A DNA stretch of 64,000 bases from Phyllobacterium myrsinacearum (GTDB taxonomy: Bacteria > Pseudomonadota > Alphaproteobacteria > Rhizobiales > Rhizobiaceae). Shown in pieces: positions 1 to 8,576 of the stretch. Each line of letters begins with the position of its first letter. Within the stretch, counting starts at the first letter, position 1. The position numbers and the translations under genes are program-made. The stretch covers positions 186,001 through 250,000 of the forward strand of contig NZ_PVBT01000005.1 in assembly GCF_002980555.1 (NCBI RefSeq), read 5' to 3'. The notes under the pieces are model-generated. The model saw nothing but the letters and a program-made list of their open reading frames with translations. It was not told where the DNA came from and did no database searches.

Positions 1-1172
1 CGCATCTTGTTGACACGGTGCGCCAGCTCCAGCTGCGAGGCCATCAGGCGGGTCGACAGCTGCTTGCCGAGGCACAGCTCGATCTGTGCGGTTTCCAGCG
101 AGGCGCGGACCGAGTTGCGGTCCTCGTCCTCGGCCTCCTTCTTGCGGGCGTTCTGTTCAGCCACGGCTGCTGCCGCCACCCGGGCGATCTTGCGCGGAAC
201 GGCAATGCCGATGGCGACAAGACCAAGGGCGAGAATAAAGAACGGGAATGCTGGCAGTCCCGGCAGGACACCCAAAACGAACAGCAGGAGCGCAGCGACG
301 AACAGGGCCTTGGGATAGGCGCCGAGCTGGCCGAAGACGGCCTTGTCGGTGGAGCCGCGCGTGCCGCCCTTGGACACGAGCAGGCCAGCCGCCAGCGAGA
401 CGATCAGCGCCGGAATCTGCGTGACCAGACCGTCGCCGACCGACAGTTTGGTGAAGACGTCGGCCGCCTGGCTGACTTCCATGCCATGGCGGGTGACGCC
501 GATGATGATGCCGCCGAAAATATTCACGGCGGTGATGATGAGGCCGGCAATGGCGTCGCCGCGCACGAATTTCGACGCACCGTCCATCGAACCGAAGAAC
601 GCGCTCTCCTCTTCCAGCTCGCGGCGGCGGTGCTGCGCTTCCTTTTCGTCGATCAGGCCGGAGGAAAGATCCGCATCGATCGCCATCTGCTTGCCGGGAA
701 TGGCATCGAGCGTGAAGCGCGCGCCGACCTCCGCGATGCGCGTGGCACCCTTGGTGATGACGAGAAAATTGACGATGATCAGGATGGCAAAGACCACGAG
801 ACCGATGACGAAGTCGCCGCCCATGACGAACTGGGAGAAACCGTGGATCACCTGCCCCGCGGCGGCATAGCCTTCATCGCCATGGGTGAGGATGACGCGG
901 GTTGTCGCGATGTTGAGCGACAGGCGCATCATGGTGGCAATCAGCAGCACCGTCGGAAATGCCGAGAAATCGAGCGGGCGCTGAATCCACAGGGACACCA
1001 TGAGAATGAGAACCGAGAGCGCAATGGAAAAGGCAAGGCCGATATCGAGCACCATCGGCGAGACGGGCAGAAAGAGCACGGTCAGAATGATGACGATGCC
1101 AAGCGCCAAACCGACGTCGCTGCCGGTCAGATAGCCCTTGTCGCCCAGTTTCTTTACGGCAGCCTGTTGCAC
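1..1172 (-). CDS. flhA: FlhA, flagellar type III export membrane component (C-terminal part off the left edge)
   Basis: The first 390 codons of FlhA, the multi-helix inner-membrane protein that forms the export ring of the flagellar type III secretion gate. The visible half holds the conserved hydrophobic N-terminal region, including a [11 protein letters not shown]-like stretch, an [10 protein letters not shown] segment and a GDGLV...LLVSKG segment, all typical of the FlhA/SctV family. The cytoplasmic domain lies outside the window. I place the start at a GTG: upstream in frame there is a stop, then GGAG six bases before the GTG, and the protein begins [15 protein letters not shown]. Family members are near 700 residues. 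It stands 419 nt from fliQ and has its own promoter-like box, so it probably heads its own unit. Confidence 0.95.
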   Translation of the reverse strand, partial: MQQAAVKKLGDKGYLTGSDVGLALGIVIILTVLFLPVSPMVLDIGLAFSIALSVLILMVSLWIQRPLDFSAFPTVLLIATMMRLSLNIATTRVILTHGDEGYAAAGQVIHGFSQFVMGGDFVIGLVVFAILIIVNFLVITKGATRIAEVGARFTLDAIPGKQMAIDADLSSGLIDEKEAQHRRRELEEESAFFGSMDGASKFVRGDAIAGLIITAVNIFGGIIIGVTRHGMEVSQAADVFTKLSVGDGLVTQIPALIVSLAAGLLVSKGGTRGSTDKAVFGQLGAYPKALFVAALLLFVLGVLPGLPAFPFFILALGLVAIGIAVPRKIARVAAAAVAEQNARKKEAEDEDRNSVRASLETAQIELCLGKQLSTRLMASQLELAHRVNKM

Positions 1173-1210
1173 AGCATTCTCCTATGATCGCTGCAAGCAT
1201 AGGGAGCGAA

Positions 1211-1221
1211 GCTTACGCGAA
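1211..1221 (-). promoter_or_regulatory. Flagellar box upstream of flhA
   Basis: Read on the minus strand the site is TTCGCGTAAGC, ending 39 nt before the flhA GTG. It matches the box before fliF (TTCGCGCAAGC) at ten of eleven positions, and the following TTCG is also shared. Similar boxes occur at a similar distance before flgE, flgB, motA and the DUF1217-flgF unit. A role as an FtcR/Rem binding site is inferred. Confidence 0.6.
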
Positions 1222-1290
1222 GCCAAAGCGGCCGCGCTGGCTGGTTGCCACGCCCGCTTCTGCGTCTGGCTGTTGAAAGAGGAGAATGAC

Positions 1291-1356
1291 GGGCGGTCCT
1301 TGGAACGCGGGTCTTGGGTTATGCTGTATGCGATGCTTGCGATCCAAGGACCACCC
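1291..1356. repeat. Inverted repeat in the fliQ-flhA gap
   Basis: GGGCGGTCCTTGGA (1291-1304) pairs with TCCAAGGACCACCC (1343-1356) at 13 of 14 positions around a 38-nt loop. A second inverted repeat follows: GTCCTTTCC (1451-1459) with GGAAAGGAC (1493-1501), which encloses the perfect palindrome ACTTTCGAAAGT (1462-1473). Neither is followed by a T run, so neither is a standard intrinsic terminator. Confidence 0.6.
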
Positions 1357-1591
1357 GCTCCGGCGGTTTTGAGGTTTTACCCAATGGGCCAGCATTGAGC
1401 CAAACCTCCCCGGCCGCACAGGTTTTCTTCCCCGTGAGGCCGAAGCGCCGGTCCTTTCCCGACTTTCGAAAGTTTCCGGAAGCATTCCCGCCGGAAAGGA
1501 CACGAGAAAGATAACTTGGGTTGGGAGAACGTGGATAAGTTGGCGTGGTTTTTATTTGGGTGGAAAAATTACAGTGCGCGGTTCGACAGGC

Positions 1592-1858
1592 TCAAAAGCC
1601 CTTTTCGATCCGCGAATAGGTGAGCAGGGTCAGCGTGTTGATCTGCGAGCCGACGAAGGGAGCCGTCAGCGCCAGCACGGCGAGAATGACGATGATCTTC
1701 GGAACGAAGGTCAGCGTGACTTCCTGGATTTGGGTCAGGGCCTGGAACAGGGCGATGATGACGCCTGCCAGCATGGCGGCGCCCACGGCCGGGCCAGCGG
1801 CGACAATCACCGTCCAGATCGCCTGGTTGACGATGTCGAGCGCATCGGCCTCATTCAT
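1592..1858 (-). CDS. fliQ: FliQ, flagellar export gate subunit
   Basis: An 88-residue protein with two hydrophobic helices (about residues 15-40 and 50-75), the usual size and shape of FliQ, which packs with FliP and FliR to form the export gate in the basal body. The motif ALTQIQEVTLTFVPK in the loop between helices is characteristic. It is the last gene of the flgE-flgK-flgL-flaF-flbT-flgD-fliQ run and starts 16 nt after the flgD stop codon. Confidence 0.95.
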   Translation of the reverse strand: MNEADALDIVNQAIWTVIVAAGPAVGAAMLAGVIIALFQALTQIQEVTLTFVPKIIVILAVLALTAPFVGSQINTLTLLTYSRIEKGF

Positions 1859-1874
1859 AGTCGGCGGCGGGCGG

Positions 1875-2273
1875 TCAACTGATGACGATGCCGGCGGTGA
1901 TCGGCAGTTCCGCCCCGCCCTTGAGCTTGGCGATCATGCCGTCGCTGTAAATCTTGACCGATTCCACCACGCCGGTGACCTTGCCGTCGGCGCTGGTGAC
2001 GGTCCGGCCGATGATCCCGTCCGCCTGCGACAGCGAGGAACTGGCGAGAATCTGGTCGAGCTTCTTGTTCATCAGCGTCGCCTGCTCGACATTGGAGAAC
2101 TGGGCGAGCTGCGCCACGTACTGGGTGCCGTCCATCGGCTGCGTCGGATCCTGGTTCTTCATCTGCGCCACGAGCAGCTTCAGGAAGGACTGGTAGTCGA
2201 CGCTTGGTCCGCCGGTCTTGGACGTGTCCGGTGTATTGCCGGTTGATGATCCTACGGGAGGTGTGGTGGTCAT
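1875..2273 (-). CDS. flgD: FlgD, hook capping scaffold (short form)
   Basis: A 132-residue hook-assembly scaffold. The N-terminal part holds the FlgD signature: FLKLLVAQMKNQDPTQPMD at about residues 30-48, followed by AQFSNVEQ. Enteric FlgD is over 200 residues. This short form, without the large C-terminal Tudor/FnIII region, is usual in rhizobia. FlgD caps the growing hook so that FlgE can polymerise. The start overlaps the flbT stop as ATGA (2270-2273), which points to coupled translation. Confidence 0.93.
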   Translation of the reverse strand: MTTTPPVGSSTGNTPDTSKTGGPSVDYQSFLKLLVAQMKNQDPTQPMDGTQYVAQLAQFSNVEQATLMNKKLDQILASSSLSQADGIIGRTVTSADGKVTGVVESVKIYSDGMIAKLKGGAELPITAGIVIS

Positions 2274-2710
2274 GCGATTGCCTCCGGCCGGTTTGGCTGA
2301 TCCGAATGGGTGGGATGGGTGGTTTCAAGCGTGCCGGAGAGGATTTGCGCCTCCAGCGGATAGAGCAGCCGTATGGCCTTGAGCGCCTCGAACACCCGGT
2401 CGTTGCAAACGATCTCGTCGATCAGCTTCAACTCCTTGAGCATCAGCGGATTCTCGAAGGTGGCCAAAAGGTTTGCCAGCATGCGCTTGAAGGTGATGTT
2501 GGCTTCGTTCCTGATCAGCGGATTGATCAGCATGATCTGTGCCGCATAATAGAGCTGGCGCAGCGGCGTCGTCGTCTCGTCCGCCTGCAGGACGTGGCTC
2601 TCGAGCAGGAACGTCACATCGTTGAGAAACTCAAGGGAAACCTTGCGGTCAGCGCACAGGATAGCGCCGTTGATGTAGACTTTCTCGCCGGCGCGCAGGG
2701 TGATTTTCAT
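2270..2710 (-). CDS. flbT: FlbT, flagellin translation regulator
   Basis: A 146-residue protein of the alphaproteobacterial FlbT family. It opens with MKITLRAGEKVYINGAIL and contains RKVSLEFLNDVTFLLES, both typical. In Caulobacter FlbT binds the 5' leader of flagellin mRNA and promotes its decay. In Brucella it promotes flagellin production instead. Its neighbour flaF, 5 nt upstream, encodes the usual partner. A candidate target here is the structured leader of fliC (15604-15637), but that link is inferred. Confidence 0.93.
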   Translation of the reverse strand: MKITLRAGEKVYINGAILCADRKVSLEFLNDVTFLLESHVLQADETTTPLRQLYYAAQIMLINPLIRNEANITFKRMLANLLATFENPLMLKELKLIDEIVCNDRVFEALKAIRLLYPLEAQILSGTLETTHPTHSDQPNRPEAIA

Positions 2711-2715
2711 GGTGC

Positions 2716-3060
2716 TCAGATCCCGTCCCGGATGGTTCTGGTGATCTCGATGATGCCGTCATAATCGGTCGACCGGCCCTGGCGGATCTCTTCGAGCTCC
2801 TTGAGGATATAGATGCCGATCGAGATCAGCGATGCCCGCAACTGCGGCGGCAGGCCGTTTTCCGGGCTGCCGAGATCTTCGATCACGATCACCCACAGGC
2901 GCGAGGTGAAATGCACCGCTTCAATGCTCTTGAAGGAATGTCCGTCTTCGTCGCGCGCTTCCTCCAGCATCATGATCGACTGGTCGAACAGCGAGCGCTC
3001 GCGCTCCTTGGCGCTGGCTGCGCCGTCGTCCATGATGTCGTTGTATCGGGCCTGGTACAT
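2716..3060 (-). CDS. flaF: FlaF, flagellin synthesis regulator
   Basis: A 114-residue FlaF-family protein. The start at MYQARYNDIM is chosen over an upstream in-frame codon because FlaF proteins normally begin MYQ and because GGAAAG sits six bases before this ATG. The middle carries SLFDQSIMMLEEA and a conserved LWVIVIEDL segment. FlaF works with FlbT in setting flagellin levels and assembly in alphaproteobacteria. It lies between flgL and flbT, the standard rhizobial arrangement. Confidence 0.92.
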   Translation of the reverse strand: MYQARYNDIMDDGAASAKERERSLFDQSIMMLEEARDEDGHSFKSIEAVHFTSRLWVIVIEDLGSPENGLPPQLRASLISIGIYILKELEEIRQGRSTDYDGIIEITRTIRDGI

Positions 3061-3111
3061 ATGTCTTTCCGGTATCGGCACAAACGGGCACGGCCACCGC
3101 GCCCGCCATGG

Positions 3112-4161
3112 CTATTTCAGGTAATTGAGCAGGCTCAGGCTCTGCAGCTTGACAGTCAGGGCGTAGGAAGCCTGGATCTGGTTGGTCAATGCACTCACGC
3201 GGTTTGCCGCCTCATAGGGATCGACAGCCTCCAGATCGAGAACGGAGCTGTTGAGCACCTTGAGCTGCACGGTCAGGCGATCCGTCGCATCCTTGGTCCG
3301 CGCCTGGGCGTCGCCGAGGAAAGCCTGTGCGCTGGTCAGCGAGGTGACAGCCTGGGTTGTCGTGGAGATCGCCTTGTCCATGACCGCATCGAAAGCGCCC
3401 TGATTGAGGCCGATATTGCTCAGTTCGGCAACCATGGTGTAGCTCATGGCCATCTGCCGGAACCCGGCATTGTTGGCGCTGACCGAGGTCTCGGCCAGTT
3501 CCGTCGGCGCGATCCGGCTTTTGACCAGCGTGTCCGAGGCCGACGACCAGTTGCTCGACCAGGAACCCGCACTGAACTGGGCCGTCATCGTGGTGTCGAG
3601 GAAACTCTTCATCTGGTCGGCGGTGATGTTCTTCACCTGCGGATCCGTCATCGGGAAGCCGAACTGCGTCTGGAAGGCGGTCTGGATGGCTGCACGCGCC
3701 GGATTGCCGGCAGCGTAGTAATCATCCATCGGCTGCACGTCCGTATTCACGCCAGCAAACACGTACTCGCCATTGTAGTTGGTGTTGGCAAGGCCCGTCA
3801 TGGTCTGCAAACCGCTTTTCGCCTTGTCCAGGGCGACCGAATGACCGTCGGACGAACCGCGCAGCGCGGTCACGGTGCCGAGAAAATCCGTCGCGCCCTT
3901 GACGAGATTGCCAAGCGCATTCTGCGATGTCGTCATGCGCTGGCCGATCAGATTGTTCGTTTCGGTCAGAACCGTCAGCCGGTCATATTCCTTGCGCAGG
4001 GAAATGGACTGGCCAGTCCGGCTGCCGAGCGCGAGGCCCGTGTCGGACACGAATCCGGTGGTCGACTCTTCCTTTGCCTTGATCAGGTCGGCCTGAGCCT
4101 TGGCCAGGATGTTCCGGGTCGAATTGGCCAGCATGTAAGATGAAATCGATTGGGTTTTCAT
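3112..4161 (-). CDS. flgL: FlgL, hook-filament junction protein (HAP3)
   Basis: A 349-residue flagellin-like protein. The N terminus (MKTQSISSYMLANSTRNILAK) and the C terminus rich in heptad-like helix (DRLTVQLKVLNSSVLDLEAVDPYEAANRV...) are the coiled ends typical of FlgL, which joins the hook to the filament with FlgK. A central variable region (about 100-250) separates them. It follows flgK by 2 nt and precedes flaF by about 50 nt. No signal peptide is expected, since it is exported through the flagellar channel. Confidence 0.92.
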   Translation of the reverse strand: MKTQSISSYMLANSTRNILAKAQADLIKAKEESTTGFVSDTGLALGSRTGQSISLRKEYDRLTVLTETNNLIGQRMTTSQNALGNLVKGATDFLGTVTALRGSSDGHSVALDKAKSGLQTMTGLANTNYNGEYVFAGVNTDVQPMDDYYAAGNPARAAIQTAFQTQFGFPMTDPQVKNITADQMKSFLDTTMTAQFSAGSWSSNWSSASDTLVKSRIAPTELAETSVSANNAGFRQMAMSYTMVAELSNIGLNQGAFDAVMDKAISTTTQAVTSLTSAQAFLGDAQARTKDATDRLTVQLKVLNSSVLDLEAVDPYEAANRVSALTNQIQASYALTVKLQSLSLLNYLK

Positions 4162-4163
4162 CG

Positions 4164-5636
4164 TTATTTCACCGCGTTCATGAGTTCGTTCAACATGGCG
4201 TCCACGGCGGAGAGAATCCGGGCGGATGCCTGATAGGAATGTTCAAGCTGCAGCATGGATTGCATCTCGACATCGATGTTCACGCCAGATGCATTGGAAA
4301 TTGCATCTTCGGCCCGCGATGCCAGCACGCCATTGTAGGTATTGGTCTCGGTGACGGATTTGCGTTTGGTTTCGAGCGAACTGATCGAGGCGGCGGAATA
4401 ATCCACAAGGCTCTTCTGGCCGGTGATGCCGGCATTCGCATCATAGCTGCGCGGTGCATTGATGGCACCGATCAGCCCCTGCAGGCGGTTTGAAAAGCCG
4501 GCCGATCCAGAGGGGTTCTGCACATAATCCGGATTGGCCGGATTGGTGCCGCCATCACGCAGGAGCGTCGGGCTGCCGCCCTGCGACTGAATATAGGCCG
4601 AGGAAACCTTGATGGTGCCGGCGATACCGGGCGATATCGTTCCATCCGCAGGCATGGCCGGCGCACCGGAATAGGTGAAAAGCCCCGGCACATCCGGCAG
4701 GGTCGGCGGCGTCTTCTGGTCTTTTTCGGCAAACATGCCGACAAGGCTGCGCGCGATCTCGTCGAGCTGGTTCTGGTAGGCGGGCGCGGTCTGGTCGCGC
4801 AGCTGCAAGAGGCCGCTCAGCCGTCCCGTCCCGTAGGGCTGCTGGAATGTACCGTGCGACAGCGGCACGCCATCGACATAGACCTGGTTGCCGGTGGTTC
4901 CCGCAGCGAATGCGGCCGTGGGCGTAAAGCTGACCTTGCGCGGCGAGCCCTCGAACAGCGTGACACCGGACTCGGCGAAGATCACGACATCATTGTCGCC
5001 GCGCACCATCGTGGTGATGCCGATTTCACCGGAAATTTCCTTGAGCAGGCCATCGCGCTGGTCGAGGAAATCCGACACATCGGCGCCCGAACGGGTACCG
5101 TTGACGACGCGGTTGTTGATGGTTTCGAACTTGGCCAGCAGCGCGTTCAGATTGCTGACGGAATCCTTGATGTCATTGTCGGCATCCTGCCGCAGCTTCT
5201 GGACCTCGCTCGTTCCCTTGTTCAGGGCATTGGCCAGATTGACAGCCTTGGACACCGCCGCCTCGCCGACGGAATTATTGCCTGGCTGCGATGCATAAAG
5301 CTGCAGGGAATCGCGCAGATCACCCAGGAGCGCGCTCGGCGAGCCCGACGCATTGTTGGCGGAGTAGATACCGGAGAGCCTGTCGAGGCCGCTCTTCAGC
5401 GTCGAGGACGAACCGAACTGGCTGTTTGTCTCGATATATTTGGACAGGAGCGCATCATCGGCTGACCGGCTGACGGACAGATAGGTCGATCCGTTGGGCC
5501 CGCTGACGACTGAACCGATGCGGCGCGAGAAATTGGGATCGTTGGCACCGGCAAGATTGCGCGATACCAACGCTGTCTGTTTCGACGTCGTCGTCAGAGC
5601 ACTCTGAGCGGTAAGGAGCGCCGAGCTTAATGACAT
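4164..5636 (-). CDS. flgK: FlgK, hook-associated protein 1
   Basis: A 490-residue hook-filament junction protein. The N terminus (MSLSSALLTAQSALTTTSKQTALVSRNLAGAND) is the FlgK form of the rod/hook signature, and the C terminus ends with the matching helix (EMQSMLQLEHSYQASARILSAVDAMLNELM). It links the hook (FlgE) to FlgL and the flagellin filament. Its length is within the alphaproteobacterial range. It sits between flgE (28 nt away) and flgL, so the three are very likely co-transcribed. Confidence 0.95.
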   Translation of the reverse strand: MSLSSALLTAQSALTTTSKQTALVSRNLAGANDPNFSRRIGSVVSGPNGSTYLSVSRSADDALLSKYIETNSQFGSSSTLKSGLDRLSGIYSANNASGSPSALLGDLRDSLQLYASQPGNNSVGEAAVSKAVNLANALNKGTSEVQKLRQDADNDIKDSVSNLNALLAKFETINNRVVNGTRSGADVSDFLDQRDGLLKEISGEIGITTMVRGDNDVVIFAESGVTLFEGSPRKVSFTPTAAFAAGTTGNQVYVDGVPLSHGTFQQPYGTGRLSGLLQLRDQTAPAYQNQLDEIARSLVGMFAEKDQKTPPTLPDVPGLFTYSGAPAMPADGTISPGIAGTIKVSSAYIQSQGGSPTLLRDGGTNPANPDYVQNPSGSAGFSNRLQGLIGAINAPRSYDANAGITGQKSLVDYSAASISSLETKRKSVTETNTYNGVLASRAEDAISNASGVNIDVEMQSMLQLEHSYQASARILSAVDAMLNELMNAVK

Positions 5637-5664
5637 GCCTTAGGTCCAATCAACATTTGGGATG

Positions 5665-6951
5665 CTACCTCTTCAGATTGACCAGCACGTCCATCAAATC
5701 CGCGCCGGTCTGGAAGACCTTGGAATTGGCCGTGTAGCTTCTCTGCGCCTCAATCATCTCAGTCAGTTCCTGCGCGATATCAGCGTTCGATTCTTCCAGC
5801 GCGCCGGATGTCAGCGTTCCGAAGCTGCCCTTGCCGGGCCGGCCGAACTGCACATCGCCGGATTCGGCGCTGGGCGAAAAGACGTTGCCGGAGAGGACAA
5901 GAAGTTTATCGGGGCTGGGAACTTCAGCCAGCGCAATCTGATAGATGGCGCGCTGCGCACCGTTCTTGTAGCGGGCGACAACCGTACCGTCGGCCGCGAT
6001 GTCGACATTCTCGATCGGGCTCGGCGTGCTGCCGTCGATCTTTGCCTCGATCGGCGTGTAATCACCCGCCAGCTGCTTGGTGGCCGACATGTCGATCTGC
6101 AGCAGCTGACCGTTGGGAATCTGCACCGAAAGGGACTTGTCGGCCGACGTCATCTTGCCGGTGACGCCGTCGAAATTGTAGGTTTCGGTGGTCAGGGCCG
6201 GCTTTGAATAGGGGAAGCCGCCGCTGGCTGCCGCATCGGCCTTGTTGTAGACGGTGGCCTCCCACGTGGCGTTCTTGGTGATGGGATCCTCACCCGTCTT
6301 GGTGAAGTAGACATCGAGCACGACCAGATTGCCGAGATTGTCAAAGCTCTGCAGCGAGGTCTTGGCGGTGTATTTGGCCGTTCCGGCGGTGTTGGCCGCC
6401 GCATTGGACGGAAGGTCGGCGGCGGCAACAACCGCCGAACCCGCCGGCAGGTTGGCCGTGAAGGTGCCCTTGCGGCTCGGATCGGCGACAAGATCGTTCT
6501 GCTTGACGTTGATCTTCTCAAGCCCCTGATATCCATTGATGACCGAATTGGTCTGGCCGTTCACGATCGGGTTGCCCATGAGATAATAGCCGGCCGCATT
6601 GACCAGATTGCCCTGCGCATCGGGAACAAAGGAGCCGGCGCGGGTCAGATAGGGCGTTCCGGCGCTGTTGCTGACCACGAAGAAGCCGTTGCCCTTGAGG
6701 GCAAGGTCCGTTGACGACGTGGTGAAGCGCAGCGAGCCATCGTCGGAAATATGGTGACGCACAACCGTTTCGACGCCGCCGGAATTGTAGGCGCCGCCCG
6801 AGCTTGGCAGGACCAGCGAAGCAAACTGTGTGCTGGCGCGCTTGTAACCGGTGGTGCTGGAATTGGCGATGTTGTCGGACACGGTCGACAGGCGGTTGGC
6901 CTGGGCGTTCATGCCCGATACACCCGTCCGCATCATTCCATAGAGGCTCAT
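5665..6951 (-). CDS. flgE: FlgE, flagellar hook protein
   Basis: A 428-residue hook subunit. The start is set at MSLYGMMRTGVSGMNAQ, which matches FlgE N termini and follows AAGGAG by a good spacing. A longer in-frame extension of 32 codons is rejected. The rod/hook signature (ANRLSTVSDNIANSSTTGYK) is at about residues 18-37, a FlgE D2-type middle follows, and the C terminus has the usual ELTEMIEAQRSYTANSKVF helix. It opens the flgE-to-fliQ operon and has a flagellar box 49-59 nt upstream (7000-7010). Confidence 0.95.
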   Translation of the reverse strand: MSLYGMMRTGVSGMNAQANRLSTVSDNIANSSTTGYKRASTQFASLVLPSSGGAYNSGGVETVVRHHISDDGSLRFTTSSTDLALKGNGFFVVSNSAGTPYLTRAGSFVPDAQGNLVNAAGYYLMGNPIVNGQTNSVINGYQGLEKINVKQNDLVADPSRKGTFTANLPAGSAVVAAADLPSNAAANTAGTAKYTAKTSLQSFDNLGNLVVLDVYFTKTGEDPITKNATWEATVYNKADAAASGGFPYSKPALTTETYNFDGVTGKMTSADKSLSVQIPNGQLLQIDMSATKQLAGDYTPIEAKIDGSTPSPIENVDIAADGTVVARYKNGAQRAIYQIALAEVPSPDKLLVLSGNVFSPSAESGDVQFGRPGKGSFGTLTSGALEESNADIAQELTEMIEAQRSYTANSKVFQTGADLMDVLVNLKR

Positions 6952-6999
6952 TTCCGTCTCCTTGCGCGATGATTCCGTTGCGGATCGTAACCTGACGAT

Positions 7000-7010
7000 G
7001 CTTGCGTGAA
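7000..7010 (-). promoter_or_regulatory. Flagellar box upstream of flgE
   Basis: On the minus strand this is TTCACGCAAGC, about 50 nt before the flgE start and identical over eleven bases to the box before motA. It is flanked by a direct repeat of AACCTGACG on the plus strand (6989-6997 and 7009-7017, period 20). A role in activation of the hook operon is inferred from position and recurrence. Confidence 0.65.
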
Positions 7011-7075
7011 CCTGACGCCTTGAATGTTTCGAGAACTTAGCAAACACCCCGCCGCCGGCGGAGCGGTACGCAGAC

Positions 7076-7747
7076 TCAATCGAGATTGATGCAGTAACCG
7101 AGGAAACGCTTGGAATCGATCGGATCGTGGCCGAGCTGCTCGCGCAGTTTCTTGCGCAGCTTGCTGATATGGCTCTCGACCACGCTTTCCTCGACTTCGC
7201 TGTCGAAAATGCCGTAGATCGCGCTGAATATCTGCGCCTTGTTCAGGCGCCGTCCACGGTTGGCGATCAGATATTCCAGGATGCGGCGTTCACGCCGCGG
7301 CAGCGAGAACTCGACGCCGTTGACCTGCGGATCGCGCCCATCGGAAAAGACGCGGATGGGGCCGACCTGCGTGCCCGTATCGCCATTGCCGTAGCGCCGG
7401 CGGATCGCATTGATGCGGGCGAGAATTTCGCGCACATGCATCGGCTTGCGCACCACGTCGTCGACACCGGCCTGGAAGAGTTCAAGCGTGTGTTCAAGCG
7501 ACTGCGTTTCGTTGACTGCAATGACCGGCGCCGAACAGCGCTCACGAATCTTGTGGGGAAACTGGCTGCGGTTCGCACATTCCCCTATCAGAAACGCCTC
7601 AACCGCCATAATGTCGCTCTGCTGGACGGTCGAAACCCAGTCACCGAAATCATCGGGAGCGAACCCTGTTGTTGTAATGCCCTCACGGGCGAACCACGCC
7701 GAATACCCACTCGTCACCAGACTTCGTTCGTCGACGACTACAATCAC
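7076..7747 (-). CDS. ftcR: FtcR/Rem-type OmpR-family flagellar activator
   Basis: A 223-residue two-domain regulator. The N-terminal half (about 1-115) has a receiver-like fold starting [19 protein letters not shown]. The C-terminal half (about 130-223) is a winged-helix DNA-binding domain with [20 protein letters not shown] and [16 protein letters not shown]. This is the pattern of FtcR of Brucella and Rem of Sinorhizobium, orphan activators of flagellar genes. I place the start at a GTG because GGAAGGTGGGG lies just upstream and homologues begin MIVVVDE. An upstream GTG would add 13 residues. It stands alone, with an inverted repeat in its promoter region (7821-7846). Confidence 0.9.
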   Translation of the reverse strand: MIVVVDERSLVTSGYSAWFAREGITTTGFAPDDFGDWVSTVQQSDIMAVEAFLIGECANRSQFPHKIRERCSAPVIAVNETQSLEHTLELFQAGVDDVVRKPMHVREILARINAIRRRYGNGDTGTQVGPIRVFSDGRDPQVNGVEFSLPRRERRILEYLIANRGRRLNKAQIFSAIYGIFDSEVEESVVESHISKLRKKLREQLGHDPIDSKRFLGYCINLD

Positions 7748-7820
7748 GACCCCACCTTCCGAATCAGTAAAAACCCCACACAACACACACCTAGCGGGGT
7801 CGATGACTCGCCGACAATCC

Positions 7821-7846
7821 CCAACTAATTGACCGCAATTAATTGG
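7821..7846. promoter_or_regulatory. Inverted repeat upstream of ftcR
   Basis: CCAACTAATTG (7821-7831) and CAATTAATTGG (7836-7846) form an inverted repeat with one mismatch around ACCG. It lies about 75-100 nt before the ftcR start, inside the 238-nt gap to the transglycosylase gene. The position fits an operator. In Brucella, ftcR lies under VjbR control, and a VjbR-like gene is present at 30921-31715, but binding here is only a hypothesis. Confidence 0.5.
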
Positions 7847-7985
7847 GAGTCTGAAATGGGGATCGTGGAGGGGAAACGGGAGGGAAAGGCGATGCGACTC
7901 GCATGGCTGAATGTCTACCGGTCACACCTTAACGAAAGATGACCGCGTCAACAAATTCACGTTTTATTACCGATCATTAACACCT

Positions 7986-8576
7986 TCACTTATCGCAGAA
8001 CATTCGCGCCTTCTGCGTCCAGTTGCCGAAGCCCGATGCCACCATATTTTCCATGACCCGGCAAACATACTGCTTCTGGGCTGGATTGTTGTTGGGACCC
8101 GCGTGGTAGCGGGCCACGGCCATGGTCCAGTTGCCTTCACGTGCGCGCAGCTGTTTGAGAAAGCGCGCGGCGTAATCGACATTGGTTGCAGGATCCAGCA
8201 TCGCCCCAACGGAGGGGAACGCGCTGGCATGAAAATAGTGATTGATCTGCATGCAGCCGAGATCGATCAGCTTGGCGCCCTGGCCATGCGCTTCGTTGAA
8301 TTTCATCACGGCGGCTGCCGCGGACGGCATGAAAACCGCCTTGCCTTCGATGTTCATGGCATAGGGCTGCAACGAGTCTTTGCGCCCGGTTTCGGTCAGT
8401 CCCACCGCATAGAGAATGCCGATCGGTATATCGTATTTGCTCGACGCCCGGTGCATTTCTCGCTCGCAGAGATTGTCGGCGCGCGCGGCCTGCGCGGTCA
8501 GCAGGCCGCTACACGACCAGACCGCGAGACAGAGTGCGATCAGCCATGGATTTGGCAGTCTTGTCGTCGCTTTCAT
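7986..8576 (-). CDS. Secreted lytic transglycosylase of the flagellar operon
   Basis: A 196-residue periplasmic SLT-fold muramidase. A signal peptide ends near residue 33 (ALCLAVWSCSGLLTAQAARA). The catalytic glutamate is in GLTETGR (about residue 62), followed by the family motifs GCMQIN and ARYHAGPN. Such enzymes cut peptidoglycan so that the rod can cross the wall. It ends the fliF-motB-motC-fliK operon, as in Sinorhizobium, and probably replaces the muramidase half of enteric FlgJ, which is not seen here. The chosen ATG overlaps the end of fliK by 68 nt in another frame. Confidence 0.85.
   Translation of the reverse strand: MKATTRLPNPWLIALCLAVWSCSGLLTAQAARADNLCEREMHRASSKYDIPIGILYAVGLTETGRKDSLQPYAMNIEGKAVFMPSAAAAVMKFNEAHGQGAKLIDLGCMQINHYFHASAFPSVGAMLDPATNVDYAARFLKQLRAREGNWTMAVARYHAGPNNNPAQKQYVCRVMENMVASGFGNWTQKARMFCDK

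Larger units (their letters stand above)
1173..1591. other. 419-nt gap between fliQ and flhA
   Basis: I see no convincing gene here. Small open frames exist on both strands but lack family features. The gap holds a flagellar-type box close to flhA (1211-1221), a second partial box (CGCAAGCATCG on the minus strand, 1331-1341), and two long inverted repeats. This suggests a separate promoter region for flhA plus folded leader or trailer RNA. Confidence 0.7.

Noticed and set aside
18-1187. 389-codon open frame on the plus strand
   Set aside because: Antisense to flhA. The translation is rich in Asp, Gly, His and Gln without domain features.
1213-1503. 96-codon minus-strand frame in the fliQ-flhA gap
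   Set aside because: No ribosome-binding site or family features, and it spans the two inverted repeats of the gap.
2911-4143. 410-codon open frame on the plus strand
   Set aside because: Antisense to flgL and flaF, which have conserved family sequence.
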